From Treponema bryantii NK4A124 (GTDB taxonomy: Bacteria > Spirochaetota > Spirochaetia > Treponematales > Treponemataceae), in assembly GCF_000421345.1 (NCBI RefSeq), contig NZ_ATWV01000014.1, positions 1 through 64,000 of the forward strand: 64,000 bases of DNA, written 5' to 3'. The position numbers and the translations under genes are program-made. The first letter of the stretch is position 1. The number at the start of each line of letters is the position of its first letter. Under the pieces are notes generated by a model. That model ran no database searches and was not told the DNA's origin. It saw nothing but the letters and a program-made list of their open reading frames with translations. Positions 40,425 through 49,808 of the stretch are shown here, piece by piece.

Positions 40425-41189
40425 ATGTTAAAAAAACGAATTATAATTTGTCTGGATGTAAAAGACGGACGCACCACTAAGGGTGTAAAGTTTCAGAATA
40501 ATATAGACATCGGCGACCCGGTTGAGATGGCCGCAGAATATTACCGCCAGGGCGTAGACGAGCTGGTATTTTATGATATCATAGCCTCTGCCCGTGGTCG
40601 CGGTCCTATTCTCGATTTGATTTCCCGTGTTGCCCAGCAGGTTTTCATTCCCTTCTGCGTAGGCGGCGGTATTGGTACAATCGAAGATATCCGCTCTACA
40701 ATTCTTGCAGGAGCTGAAAAGGTTTCTCTGAACTCACAGGCTGTGCGTAATCCAGGCCTTATTACAGAAGGCGCAAAAGTCTTCGGAAGTCAGTCTATTG
40801 TTCTTGGAATGGACGTTCGCCGAGACCCTACAAAGCCGAGCGGCTTTGGAACAACAATCAACGGTGGCCGCGTAGACACAGGCCTGGACGCTCTTGAATG
40901 GGCAAAGCGCGGCGTTGAGCTTGGAGCCGGCGAAATTGTTTTGAACTCAATGGATGCAGACGGAACTAAAAACGGCTACGACATCGAGCTCACCCGCCTT
41001 ATTTCCGAAAATGTACCGGTACCTGTTATTGCAAGCGGCGGCGGCGGTACTCCTGCCCACTTAGCAGACGCCCTTACAGCAGGCAAGGCAGATGCAGCTC
41101 TTGTTGCCAGCATGGTTCACAACGGAACTTACACCGTTGGCCAAATAAAAGACGAATTGAACACTATGGGCGTTCCGATGCGTATGTAA
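40425..41189 (+). CDS. hisF: Imidazole glycerol phosphate synthase, cyclase subunit
   Basis: Forms the imidazole ring (IGP and AICAR) using ammonia from HisH. 254 residues with the TIM-barrel catalytic Asp in IICLDVKDGRTTKGVKF and a second Asp in LNSMDADGTKNGYD; phosphate-binding GGGIGT and SGGGG loops are present. TTGGAG lies 6 bases before the ATG. Confidence 0.97.
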   Translation: MLKKRIIICLDVKDGRTTKGVKFQNNIDIGDPVEMAAEYYRQGVDELVFYDIIASARGRGPILDLISRVAQQVFIPFCVGGGIGTIEDIRSTILAGAEKVSLNSQAVRNPGLITEGAKVFGSQSIVLGMDVRRDPTKPSGFGTTINGGRVDTGLDALEWAKRGVELGAGEIVLNSMDADGTKNGYDIELTRLISENVPVPVIASGGGGTPAHLADALTAGKADAALVASMVHNGTYTVGQIKDELNTMGVPMRM

Positions 41190-41190
41190 A

Positions 41191-41263
41191 AGATGCTGAA
41201 ACAAGTTCAGCATGACGTCACCCCAAACAACGTGGCTGTCACCCCGAACTTGTTTCGGGGTCT
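41191..41263. repeat. Family C palindromes
   Basis: GATGCTGAAACAAGTTCAGCATGAC, then GTCACCCCGAACTTGTTTCG-GGGTCTA. Two units between converging hisF and queD. Confidence 0.75.
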
Positions 41264-41666
41264 ATTCATCTACGCGATATCGTGCACGGCTTGTTTCAGT
41301 TTCAAAAACATCAACTGCATAAAGGACTGGACCTTTCTTGCCTTTCTTGTAAGTCAGATCCAGTCCTTCGTTTTTCAGAAAATCTATTATTCCATTGTAA
41401 ATATACATGGCAATGCGTTCTGCACTCGGGTTCTGGTCGAATACAGACATATCATTTAAGTTAGTGTGATCTAACTCCTTGCAAACCAGACGCAAAGCAC
41501 CCTTGAGCTTAGAAAAATCCATCAGCATGCCGCCCTCGTTCAGCTCCGGCCCTTTTACATGAGCGTATACTTTATAGTTATGGCCGTGGAGGTTCTCACA
41601 CTTGCCGTTATAGTCTCTTAAAAAATGTGCGGCCGCAAAATCCGCTGTTACTCTTACTTCAAACAT
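41262..41666 (-). CDS. queD: 6-carboxy-5,6,7,8-tetrahydropterin synthase
   Basis: Makes the pterin precursor of queuosine. 134 residues with all active-site parts: zinc ligands in FAAAHFL and LHGHNY, catalytic Cys in GKCENLHGHNY, DHTNLND, and the pterin-binding Glu in the C-terminal part (VFETETSRARY). No other queuosine genes are nearby. A TATAAA box ends 7 bases before the start, predicting a leaderless message. Confidence 0.93.
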   Translation of the reverse strand: MFEVRVTADFAAAHFLRDYNGKCENLHGHNYKVYAHVKGPELNEGGMLMDFSKLKGALRLVCKELDHTNLNDMSVFDQNPSAERIAMYIYNGIIDFLKNEGLDLTYKKGKKGPVLYAVDVFETETSRARYRVDE

Positions 41667-41708
41667 AGAATATTTATAAATCTTTAACAGAAATTAATCT
41701 ATATATAT

Positions 41709-41772
41709 AGATTGCCACGTCGCTTCGCGCCTCGCAATGACAGTCATTGCGAACCGATGGTGAAGCAATCCA
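41709..41772. repeat. Family B palindrome pair
   Basis: GATTGCCACGTCGCTTCGCG...CAATGAC and GTCATTGCGAACCGATGGTG-AAGCAATCCAT. It lies in the divergent gap between queD and murE, directly upstream of the murE promoter. Confidence 0.8.
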
Positions 41773-41778
41773 TTTTCA

Positions 41779-41807
41779 ATGACAAACAGTAATTAATTCA
41801 CTATAAT
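41779..41807 (+). promoter_or_regulatory. Promoter of murE, leaderless
   Basis: ATGACA (41779-41784), 17 bp, TATAAT (41802-41807), then seven bases to the ATG. Near-consensus, with the start codon at the expected transcription start. Confidence 0.65.
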
Positions 41808-41813
41808 ATAAGA

Positions 41814-43583
41814 ATGACAAAACAACTTTCACAGATTCTGCCGGCTTTTCAGAACACAATAGTTGCAGCTGACGGAAGTAAAATTACAGATTTATCTGAA
41901 ATCAATAATATACGTATTACGAACCTTGTATTCGACTCAAGAGAAGTTACAAAGGATTCTCTATTTTTTGCCCTTCCTGGTACCCACACAGACGGAAACA
42001 ATTACATTGAGCAGGCAATTTTAGCCGGAGCTAACGCAGTTGTTTTTCAGGGAGAGCTCACTCCAGCCCAGAAAAAAGACGTTGCAGAAGCCATCATTAA
42101 GCGTACAATCGACAACGCCATTTCTGATGAAGCTCAAAAGTTTGCCCCTGCCCTCATCAATGTACCAGATGCCCGCTTTGCAATGGCTCCTCTTTCTGCA
42201 AGCTTTTATGATAATCCAAGTGAACGGCTTATTGTAATCGGAGTAACCGGTACAGAAGGAAAATCAAGTACAGTAAGCTTTATCTGGCAGCTTCTGAGAG
42301 CATGCGGAGAAAAGGCAGGCTTTATCTCTACTGTTGAATATTCCTTTGGCGGAGATGCCCTTCCTAATCCTCAGCATCAGACAACTCCGGAAGCACCAAT
42401 CATCCAGCATCATCTTAATGAAATGCTGGAAAACGGCTGTAAATATGCAGTTGTAGAGACCTCTTCTCACGGACTTTCTACAAAGCTCAACCGCTGCGGT
42501 AATATTCTTTTTGACTGCGGAGTATTCATGAATGTAACTCTTGAGCATCTTGAGTTCCATAAAAACTTCGAAACCTACCGCAGTGACAAGGCAAACCTTT
42601 TCCGCGCTCTCGACAAGCATAATCATCTTAAAACAATTGCAGGCACAAAGCAGAAAATCAATTCTATTGGAATTGTTAATCTGGAAGATCCTTCTGCCCA
42701 GTACTTTATTGAAGCAACAAAGCAGCCTGTATACGGCTTTACAACAGAAGGAAAAGCAGGAAATGCTGCAGCAGAAAGCGGAAGCGAGGCTACACCACTT
42801 CCACCAATTCCAGATAATCTCCGCTACATGACAGCCCGCAATATTGCAAGCGCAACCTATGGTCTTAGTTTTGATGTAGATGCAGACGGAGAAAATGCCC
42901 TTTATCCGGAGAACTACGACCCGGTACAGCCACGCCCTCACAGCCACTTTGATGTAAAGGCAAGCCTGCCGGGAGCATTCAATGCCTATAATCTTATGGC
43001 AGCCATTACAGCTGTAAGCAGTGTAACCGGCCGTTCATTCGAAGAACTGGCAGTCCTCATTCCGCAGCTTACACCGATTAAAGGTCGCATGACTGTTATC
43101 GACGAAGGCCAGCCTTTCGAATTAATTGTAGATTACGCACACACACCTTCAAGCTTCGAGACAATCTTCCCGCCGCTCCGCAAGCGCTGCAATGGCCGTA
43201 TCTTTGCCCTCTTCGGCAGTGGCGGTGAACGCGACCTTACAAAACGTCCCCTTCAGGGCCAGATAGCAGCCCGCTTCTGCGATACAATCGTTCTTGCAGA
43301 TGAAGACCCTCGCGGTGAAGATCCTGTAGAGCTTCTTAAAATGATTGCAGAAGGAGCAATCAAAGAAGGTAAAGTAATGGGCGAAAATCTCTTTATCATT
43401 CATGACAGACCTCAGGCAATCCGCGAGACCTTTAAGATGGCCGCAAAGGGAGACATAGTTCTTCTGCTCGGAAAGTCGCACGAAAACAGTATTATTTATA
43501 AAGACCATGTTATGCCTTATGATGAAATCAGCGAGGCAAAAAAAGCATTAAAAGAGATGGGATTCACACAGGGGGAAAAATAA
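41814..43583 (+). CDS. murE: UDP-N-acetylmuramoyl-tripeptide synthetase
   Basis: Adds the third amino acid to the peptidoglycan stem peptide. 589 residues, longer than usual (about 490), owing to inserts in the middle domain (residues 300-385). The ATP loop is GVTGTEGKSST (K150). The amino-acid selecting motif, DNPR in diaminopimelate enzymes, reads DEDPR (496-500). Treponemes are known for ornithine in this position; the motif change fits a different diamine, but this is inference. Followed by ddl after one base, so a cell-wall operon. Predicted leaderless. Confidence 0.9.
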   Translation: MTKQLSQILPAFQNTIVAADGSKITDLSEINNIRITNLVFDSREVTKDSLFFALPGTHTDGNNYIEQAILAGANAVVFQGELTPAQKKDVAEAIIKRTIDNAISDEAQKFAPALINVPDARFAMAPLSASFYDNPSERLIVIGVTGTEGKSSTVSFIWQLLRACGEKAGFISTVEYSFGGDALPNPQHQTTPEAPIIQHHLNEMLENGCKYAVVETSSHGLSTKLNRCGNILFDCGVFMNVTLEHLEFHKNFETYRSDKANLFRALDKHNHLKTIAGTKQKINSIGIVNLEDPSAQYFIEATKQPVYGFTTEGKAGNAAAESGSEATPLPPIPDNLRYMTARNIASATYGLSFDVDADGENALYPENYDPVQPRPHSHFDVKASLPGAFNAYNLMAAITAVSSVTGRSFEELAVLIPQLTPIKGRMTVIDEGQPFELIVDYAHTPSSFETIFPPLRKRCNGRIFALFGSGGERDLTKRPLQGQIAARFCDTIVLADEDPRGEDPVELLKMIAEGAIKEGKVMGENLFIIHDRPQAIRETFKMAAKGDIVLLLGKSHENSIIYKDHVMPYDEISEAKKALKEMGFTQGEK

Positions 43584-43584
43584 G

Positions 43585-44715
43585 ATGACCATAGCAGTAA
43601 TATACGGAGGCCGTTCAGGCGAACACGAAGTAAGCCTTGTTTCGGCAGCAGCAATTGCAAGCAATATCAAAAAAGAAAACAAGGTTCTTTTGATTGGTAT
43701 TACAAAAGCAGGTAAATGGTACCTTCAGCCGGATGCTGAATACGAAAGAATCTGCAAGGACTCTAAGGCCGTTCTTACAATCAAAGAAGATGAAAGCAAG
43801 GCTGTGAGCATTGTTCCGGCCGGCGGAAAAAAGGCCTTTGTTGCTGGTGGAAAGCCATTAGACATTGATGTTGTTTTCCCTGCCCTTCACGGAACTTATG
43901 GTGAAGACGGTACTATACAGGGCCTTTTTGAAATGGCTGATATTCCTTACGTTGGCTGTACACCACTTGCTTCTGCCCTCACAATGGATAAGGAAAAAAC
44001 AAAGCTTATCTGGCAGAGCGTTGGACTCCCTGTCGTACCTTATGTCTGCATTAAGCGTTCTGTTGTTTTAGACAGCATTGTTTATGATGCAGTTATCGAA
44101 GAAACAGAAAAAGAACTCGGTTATCCTATGTTTGTAAAACCTTGCTGTGCAGGAAGCTCTAACGGTGCTTCAAAGGCAAAGGACCGCAAAGAACTTCAAT
44201 TTGCAATTATGGAAGCCTTCAACTGGGATGATAAGATTCTCGTAGAAAAATCTCTCAACAATGCCCGCGAAATTGAATGCAGCGTTACAGGAAACTCAGT
44301 TACCTACCCTGCAGACAGCGATGTTGAAGATGTAGTTGCTTATATTCCTGGCGAAATTAAACCTAATCATGATTTTTATGATTTTGATGCTAAGTACAAT
44401 GACCCGGATGGTGCAAATCTTATGGTTCCTGCAGAACTTTCTGAAAACGACCTTGAAAAAATCAGAAAAACTGCCTGTGCAGCCTACAAGGTTCTTGATG
44501 CAACAGGTCTTTCGCGAGTTGATTTCTTTATTGACCGCGACTCAAAGGCTGTTTACCTCAACGAAATCAATACAATGCCTGGCTTTACTCCAATCAGCAT
44601 GTTCCCTAAGATGTGCGATGCCGCAGGACTCAAGTTCCCTGAACTTGTAGATCTTCTGATAAAAGAGGCAGTTGCCCGCTACGAGGCAAAGAGCAAGTTG
44701 AGCACCAGCCGATAA
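43585..44715 (+). CDS. ddl: D-alanine--D-alanine ligase
   Basis: Makes the D-Ala-D-Ala dipeptide of peptidoglycan. 376 residues; ATP-grasp fold with YGGRSGEHEVSLVSA at the N-terminus, PALHGTYGEDGTIQG, MFVKPCCAGSSNGASK, the Mg/ATP residues in RVDFFIDR, and LNEINTMPGFTPISMFPKM at the end. The Tyr/Phe in the active-site loop (FYDFDAKY) is present, so a D-Ala rather than D-Lac ligase is expected. One base separates it from murE. Confidence 0.96.
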   Translation: MTIAVIYGGRSGEHEVSLVSAAAIASNIKKENKVLLIGITKAGKWYLQPDAEYERICKDSKAVLTIKEDESKAVSIVPAGGKKAFVAGGKPLDIDVVFPALHGTYGEDGTIQGLFEMADIPYVGCTPLASALTMDKEKTKLIWQSVGLPVVPYVCIKRSVVLDSIVYDAVIEETEKELGYPMFVKPCCAGSSNGASKAKDRKELQFAIMEAFNWDDKILVEKSLNNAREIECSVTGNSVTYPADSDVEDVVAYIPGEIKPNHDFYDFDAKYNDPDGANLMVPAELSENDLEKIRKTACAAYKVLDATGLSRVDFFIDRDSKAVYLNEINTMPGFTPISMFPKMCDAAGLKFPELVDLLIKEAVARYEAKSKLSTSR

Positions 44716-44796
44716 AAAACTAGACTTCATACTAATTATATGGTAAAATATTCCAATTATTTTTATCAAATATCATAAAAAAAAGGAAACTTTATT

Positions 44797-46263
44797 ATGA
44801 AAAAAAATACTGTTTACACACTCGGATCATTGATTATTCTTTTGATCTGTGCATTCTGTTTCGTTGTTCTTCCTGCAGTTGAAGGCAGAACAAGCCGTAA
44901 CCAGGGCGGCGATGCTCCTGTTTTCGGAAAATATAACGGAAAAGAAATTAAATATGAGCAGGGCTCTGAGTTTGCAAACTTTGTATCTCAGTTCGGCCAG
45001 ATGTATCAGATGTATGGTCAGCAGCTTGACCAGACTACTTACTATCAGATTTTCAACCAGGCATTTACTTCTACTGTAATGAATTATGCATTCTCAGATG
45101 AAGTTAAGAAATCTGGTTACAAGGTACCAAAATCTGCCATCACACGTCAGATTCTTCCATATTTCCAGGATGCAGACGGTAACTACTCATCTAAGCTTTA
45201 CAAACAGGCTTCTGACAGCATCAAGCAGGAACTTCATGAGTCGGCAGAATCAAACCTTACTGCAAACCGTTTTTCAGAAGACTACTTCACAACAGAAGAT
45301 AGACTTTATCTTACACCGCTTTATGGTCTTAAAACTTCTGAAGCTGAAAAAGCTTTCATTGCAAAAATGAATAAAGAACAGCGTGGCTTCAAAGTAGCTG
45401 TTTTCCAGAAATCAGATTACCCTCTTGAAGAAAAGCTTAAGTTTGGTAAAGAAAATGCAGCAAAATTCAACAACTATGACATGATGGTTATTACTGTTGA
45501 AGACAAAGCAAATGCAGAAACAATTGCTAAACGTATTTCTAACAACGAAATTACTTTTGAAGATGCAGTTTCTGAATACTCAGATAAGAACTATTCTAAT
45601 TCAGAAGGTAAACTTACAAACTCATATCAGTATCAGATTGAAAACATTCTTGAAAACAAAGAAGACCTTGCTGCTGTAACAGGTCTTGCAGTTAATGCTG
45701 TAAGCGGAATTATTCAGACTAAAAACGGCTACTCAATTTTCAAGAATAATGCTGAATACACAAAACCTGATTTTGATTCTGAAACTATTCAGAGAACAAT
45801 TACTTCATACATTTCTGCTTATGAATCAACAGTAATTGAAGATTACTTTACTTCAAAAGCTAAAGAATTTATTGCAGAAGCAAAGAAGACAGACTTCAAC
45901 TCTGCAGCTGAAAAATTTGGTGCTAAAGCAAGCGAAATTGCTCCATTCCCACTCAACTACGGAAACATCGATGTTCTTAATAAGATCGATACTTCTGCTG
46001 ATGGTCTTGCTAATGCAGAAAAGAATGAAAACTTCCTCAATACAGCATTCTCTCTTAAGCTCAACGAAATGTCTGAACCATTTGTTTTGAACAGCAACAT
46101 CGCAGTTCTTCAGTATACAACAGAAGGTTCTTCGGATGATGATGATGTTAATACAAATCTCTTCCTTACTTATGATCGTAATGCTGCAACTGACATTGTT
46201 ATGAATAGTGATAAACTTGAGAACAACTTCCTCTCAGTTTATTTCGACAACTACATGAGATAA
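44797..46263 (+). CDS. Periplasmic peptidyl-prolyl isomerase/chaperone (SurA/PpiC-like)
   Basis: 488 residues, anchored by an N-terminal membrane segment (about 7-25). A SurA_N-like helical domain follows (FGKYNGKEIKYEQGSEF, to about 190). The parvulin domain is at about 235-320 (TIAKRISNNEITFEDAVSEYSD, VSGIIQTKNGYSIFK). It then has helical C-terminal parts. Such proteins fold outer-membrane proteins in the periplasm. The parvulin core is divergent and may be chaperone-only. AAGGAAAC precedes the ATG. Confidence 0.8.
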   Translation: MKKNTVYTLGSLIILLICAFCFVVLPAVEGRTSRNQGGDAPVFGKYNGKEIKYEQGSEFANFVSQFGQMYQMYGQQLDQTTYYQIFNQAFTSTVMNYAFSDEVKKSGYKVPKSAITRQILPYFQDADGNYSSKLYKQASDSIKQELHESAESNLTANRFSEDYFTTEDRLYLTPLYGLKTSEAEKAFIAKMNKEQRGFKVAVFQKSDYPLEEKLKFGKENAAKFNNYDMMVITVEDKANAETIAKRISNNEITFEDAVSEYSDKNYSNSEGKLTNSYQYQIENILENKEDLAAVTGLAVNAVSGIIQTKNGYSIFKNNAEYTKPDFDSETIQRTITSYISAYESTVIEDYFTSKAKEFIAEAKKTDFNSAAEKFGAKASEIAPFPLNYGNIDVLNKIDTSADGLANAEKNENFLNTAFSLKLNEMSEPFVLNSNIAVLQYTTEGSSDDDDVNTNLFLTYDRNAATDIVMNSDKLENNFLSVYFDNYMR

Positions 46264-46266
46264 TAA

Positions 46267-47931
46267 TTGGCAGATACCATTAATCAAAAGCCCTGTGTCG
46301 TTCAAAAAATCGAAACGCCTCAGGGCTTTTCTGTTTCTTATAAAGACCACCTTCTCTATTCAAAATACAATCCTGCCAAAAATATATGCTCTACAATTGA
46401 AAAACTTCAGCTTTTACCAGGAACAATTATTTTATGCTGTTCCCCGGTTTTGAATTATGGCCTTACAGAACTTCTTAATAAACTTCCTGAAAACTGTCTT
46501 TTAATTCTATGTGAAGCAGAAAAGGAACTTTATGATTTTTCTCTAAATGAAGGCCTTTTCAATATTTCTGATAAAAGATTGATTTCCTGCTCACAAGACA
46601 AGCTTAATGATTTACCACTTTTGATTTATAACTTTGCCAGCTCAGGACTTTACAAACGGGTTATTAGAATTGATATGTCTGCAGGAACTCAGTTTAACAA
46701 AGAGTTTTACGAAAAATTATTTGCAGCCTGCTCAGACTCAGTAATGACCTTCTGGAAAAATAGAATTTCTCTGACCCGCTTTGGCCGCCGTTATTCTAAA
46801 AATCTTTTTACAAACCTTCATTATCTTGCAGATTCAAAGCCAATAAGTGATTTTTTTGCCACAGTAGAAAAACCTCTTATAGTCTTTGGTGCAGGAGAAA
46901 GTACACAGACTTTGCTTTCGTCATTGCGAGCACAAAGTACGAAGCAATCCATTCTTTCTGATTACTATGTAATCTGTGCAGACACTGCCCTGCAACCTCT
47001 CTTAAAAAACGGAATCAAACCAGATGGAGTTTTTGTAGAAGAAGCACAAAGCGTAATTGTAAAAGCCTTTACCGGGACCCCAAAAGATATTCATATTTTT
47101 GCAGGCCTTTCTTCTATTCCGAATCTGGCACATCGTGCAGGAGCGAAAAATCTTTCCTATTTCTTTACGGAATATGCAGACGGAAATTTTTTTGATTCCT
47201 TAAAATCCCAAAGCTTTATGCCAGCTGCAAACAAACCTTTTGGCTCCGTAGGACTTACAGCTGTTTATTATGCCCTCAAGTTCCGTAAAAATGAAAATGT
47301 GCCGGTCTATCTTACAGGTCTCGACTTTTCTTACAGTACAGGCCTTACCCATACAAAGGGAGCACTGGCTCACATCCTGCGGCTTATCCAGTCTAACCGC
47401 CTGATATCACCACAGAACTACGCCGCAGCCTATGGACTGGGCACTGAAAAAGTATCTGGAAAAAACGGCCAGCCGGTAATTACGAGTCCAACTCTTAAAA
47501 ACTACGCCGCAATGTTCAAGAGCTTTTTTGCAGGAGAGAAAAATCTTTTTGATGCGGGTGATTCAGGAATTGACCTGGGCTTACCACGTAAAAAACTGGA
47601 TTGCCACGTCGCTGACGCTCCTCGCAATGACGAAGGAAGATGCGAGACCTCCACTTTCCGTCATTGCGAGGCCGAAGGTTGTGGCAATCCATACGTAAAA
47701 GAAATAGAAAACTACCTTCAAAAAGAACGCATAGCACTCGAAAACCTGCGCGACCTCTTAACCGGTAAAACAGAATTGAAGGATGATAAACTTTTAGAAG
47801 AAATCCGGAAAATCGCAGAACCACGCGAGTATCTCTATCTTCATTTTCCAGATGGATTTAAGTTCTCTTTGGAACAATCATTCTTGAACCGAATACGTAT
47901 AGAACTCGACTATTTTCTTAAATTAATATAA
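46267..47931 (+). CDS. DUF115 protein (MptE-like / motility-associated glycosyltransferase-like) with two repeat inserts
   Basis: 554 residues. The core DUF115 domain is seen in LIVFGAGES, YYVICADTALQPLLKNGIKPDGVF and KPFGSVGLTAVYYALK with LTGLDFSYSTG. Relatives include 6-hydroxymethyl-dihydropterin pyrophosphokinase (MptE) and Maf flagellin-glycosylation proteins. In spirochaetes the second role is more likely. Residues 219-229 and about 444-476 are encoded by family B palindromes. Between the conserved blocks LLSSL and DYYVICAD, residues such as RAQSTKQSIL come from the insert. A TTG is the only plausible start, 3 bases after the previous stop, with no visible Shine-Dalgarno. Confidence 0.75.
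   Translation: MADTINQKPCVVQKIETPQGFSVSYKDHLLYSKYNPAKNICSTIEKLQLLPGTIILCCSPVLNYGLTELLNKLPENCLLILCEAEKELYDFSLNEGLFNISDKRLISCSQDKLNDLPLLIYNFASSGLYKRVIRIDMSAGTQFNKEFYEKLFAACSDSVMTFWKNRISLTRFGRRYSKNLFTNLHYLADSKPISDFFATVEKPLIVFGAGESTQTLLSSLRAQSTKQSILSDYYVICADTALQPLLKNGIKPDGVFVEEAQSVIVKAFTGTPKDIHIFAGLSSIPNLAHRAGAKNLSYFFTEYADGNFFDSLKSQSFMPAANKPFGSVGLTAVYYALKFRKNENVPVYLTGLDFSYSTGLTHTKGALAHILRLIQSNRLISPQNYAAAYGLGTEKVSGKNGQPVITSPTLKNYAAMFKSFFAGEKNLFDAGDSGIDLGLPRKKLDCHVADAPRNDEGRCETSTFRHCEAEGCGNPYVKEIENYLQKERIALENLRDLLTGKTELKDDKLLEEIRKIAEPREYLYLHFPDGFKFSLEQSFLNRIRIELDYFLKLI
46921..46951. repeat. Family B unit inside the DUF115 gene
   Basis: TCATTGCGAGCACAAAGTAC-GAAGCAATCCA within the reading frame, between two conserved blocks. 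It adds about 10 residues. Confidence 0.85.
47597..47692. repeat. Family B pair inside the DUF115 gene
   Basis: GGATTGCCACGTCGCTGACG...CAATGACG, about 28 bases of other sequence, then GTCATTGCGAGGCCGAAGG...GGCAATCC. Both arms are translated, adding about 32 residues including CHVADAPRNDEGRCE. Confidence 0.85.
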
Positions 47932-47946
47932 TCGTAAGAATCACGA

Positions 47947-47991
47947 TAATGTGTGTTCAAAATATGGAACGCATATTTTGAACACATTATT
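47947..47991. terminator. Hairpin between converging genes
   Basis: ATGTGTGTTCAAAATATG / CATATTTTGAACACAT with a five-base loop and few mismatches. No strong T-run, but the position between two gene ends suits bidirectional termination. Confidence 0.5.
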
Positions 47992-49792
47992 GATCGTCGT
48001 TTTCTTTAAGAACTGCAAGGAAAGCACTCTGAGGAAGTTCAACATCACCAATCATCTTCATGCGCTTTTTACCCTCTTTCTGTTTTTCCAGCAGCTTTCG
48101 TTTACGGGTAATATCACCACCGTAACACTTGGCAAGAACGTCCTTGCGTACAGGGTTTACGGTTTCGCGGGCAATAATCTGGCCACCGATTGCACCCTGA
48201 ATTGCTACCTTAAACTGCTGACGGGAAATCTCGTTCTTAAGGCGTTCACAAACCTTGCGGGCTCTGTCTACTGCGTTCTGGCGGAAGGTCAAAAGAGACA
48301 GGGCATCAACATTCTTTCCATTCAAGAGAATATCAACCTTAACAAGGTCAGTTGCACGATAGCCTGTAACTTCATAATCAAAAGAAGCATAACCGCGGCT
48401 GTAGCTTTTGAGACGGTCATAAAAATCAAAGAGAACTTCTGCAAGAGGCATTTCGTAAGTAAGTTCAACACGCTTTGTATCAAGATACTGCATGTTAGTC
48501 TGAACACCTCGCTTTTCTGTACAAAGGGCAATAATAGAACCAAGGAACTCAGCAGGAGTAATAATGGAAGCCTTGATGTAAGGCTCTTCTGCATCCTTAA
48601 TGCGGCCCTGTGGATATTCAGAAGGGTTATCAATATACATATCTTCGCCGTTCTGAAGATGAAGGAGATAGCGAACGCTTGGTGCAGTAAAAATTACAGC
48701 CTGGTCAAAGTCGCGTTCAAGACGCTCCTGAATAATTTCAAGATGAAGAAGACCTAAGAAACCGCAGCGGAAACCATTACCCAGAGCAAGGGAATTATCC
48801 TTTTCGTAAATCAAGCTTGCATCGTTGAGCTTAAGCTTTTCCATACTGTCTTTAAGCTCTTCGTAATCGTTTGAATCCATAGGGTAGATTGATGAATATA
48901 CAACAGGCTTTACTTCCTTAAAACCAGGAAGCGGCTCTTCTACACCGCCCTCTACAGAAGTAATTGTATCACCAACCTTAACATCACTTACAGTTTTAAG
49001 ACCAGAAATGATATAACCTACATCACCAGCTTCAAGCACACCGGTTTCTTCATAATTGATTTTAAATATACCGCACTGCTCTACCTTGTACTGAGTGTTT
49101 GTACTCATCATCTTGATGAGGTCACCGGTTTTTAAGCGGCCTTCCATTACGCGGACATGAACAACAACACCGCGGTAAACATCATAATGACAGTCGAAAA
49201 TCAGGGCGGCAAGCTTTCCGTTAGGGTCGCCTGTAGGGGCAGGAAACTTTGTTACAATAGCTTCAAGAAGCTCATCAATACCCTCACCTGTTTTTGCAGA
49301 AACACACATAGCGTCTGCAGAGTCCAGACCAAGCTCATTATCAATCTGATTTTTACATGAAGCAATATCAGCAGATGCAAGGTCAATTTTATTGATTACA
49401 GGAACCATCGTGAGGTCATGTTCAAGAGCCATATACATATTAGAAACAGTCTGGCTTTCAACCCCCTGGGTTGCATCAATCAGAAGAAGAGCACCTTCAC
49501 AGGAAGCAATGGCACGGGAAACCTCATAAGAAAAGTCTACGTGACCCGGAGTATCTACAAAGTTCAGTTCATAGTCGTTGCCGTCCTTTGCGTGATAAGG
49601 AATAGTTACAGCCTGACTTTTAATTGTAATACCGCGTTCACGCTCAATATCCATATTATCGAGAATCTGGTTCATCATTTTACGGTCATCGATAATTTTT
49701 GCCTTTTGAATAAGGCGGTCAGAAAGAGTTGATTTTCCGTGGTCTATGTGTGCAACAATACAAAAGTTGCGCTTAAATTTCATTTCAGTCAT
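47987..49792 (-). CDS. lepA: Elongation factor 4 (LepA)
   Basis: Ribosomal GTPase that back-translocates or aids 30S assembly. 601 residues: G1 AHIDHGKST, G2 region RGITIKSQAV, G3 DTPGHVDF, G4 NKID, then domains 2, 3, 5 and the LepA C-terminal domain (LPQSAFLAVLK end; YGGDITRKRKLLEKQKEGKKRM). The hairpin at its end and the gene order are typical. It is preceded by the protease-like lipoprotein gene on the same strand, 16 bases away. Confidence 0.97.
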   Translation of the reverse strand: MTEMKFKRNFCIVAHIDHGKSTLSDRLIQKAKIIDDRKMMNQILDNMDIERERGITIKSQAVTIPYHAKDGNDYELNFVDTPGHVDFSYEVSRAIASCEGALLLIDATQGVESQTVSNMYMALEHDLTMVPVINKIDLASADIASCKNQIDNELGLDSADAMCVSAKTGEGIDELLEAIVTKFPAPTGDPNGKLAALIFDCHYDVYRGVVVHVRVMEGRLKTGDLIKMMSTNTQYKVEQCGIFKINYEETGVLEAGDVGYIISGLKTVSDVKVGDTITSVEGGVEEPLPGFKEVKPVVYSSIYPMDSNDYEELKDSMEKLKLNDASLIYEKDNSLALGNGFRCGFLGLLHLEIIQERLERDFDQAVIFTAPSVRYLLHLQNGEDMYIDNPSEYPQGRIKDAEEPYIKASIITPAEFLGSIIALCTEKRGVQTNMQYLDTKRVELTYEMPLAEVLFDFYDRLKSYSRGYASFDYEVTGYRATDLVKVDILLNGKNVDALSLLTFRQNAVDRARKVCERLKNEISRQQFKVAIQGAIGGQIIARETVNPVRKDVLAKCYGGDITRKRKLLEKQKEGKKRMKMIGDVELPQSAFLAVLKENDDQ

Positions 49793-49808
49793 TTATATGC
49801 TCCCAAAG

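Noticed and set aside
47951-48757. 268-residue + strand frame opposite lepA
   Set aside because: Antisense of LepA; composition rich in Asn, Phe and Lys as expected from shadow reading.
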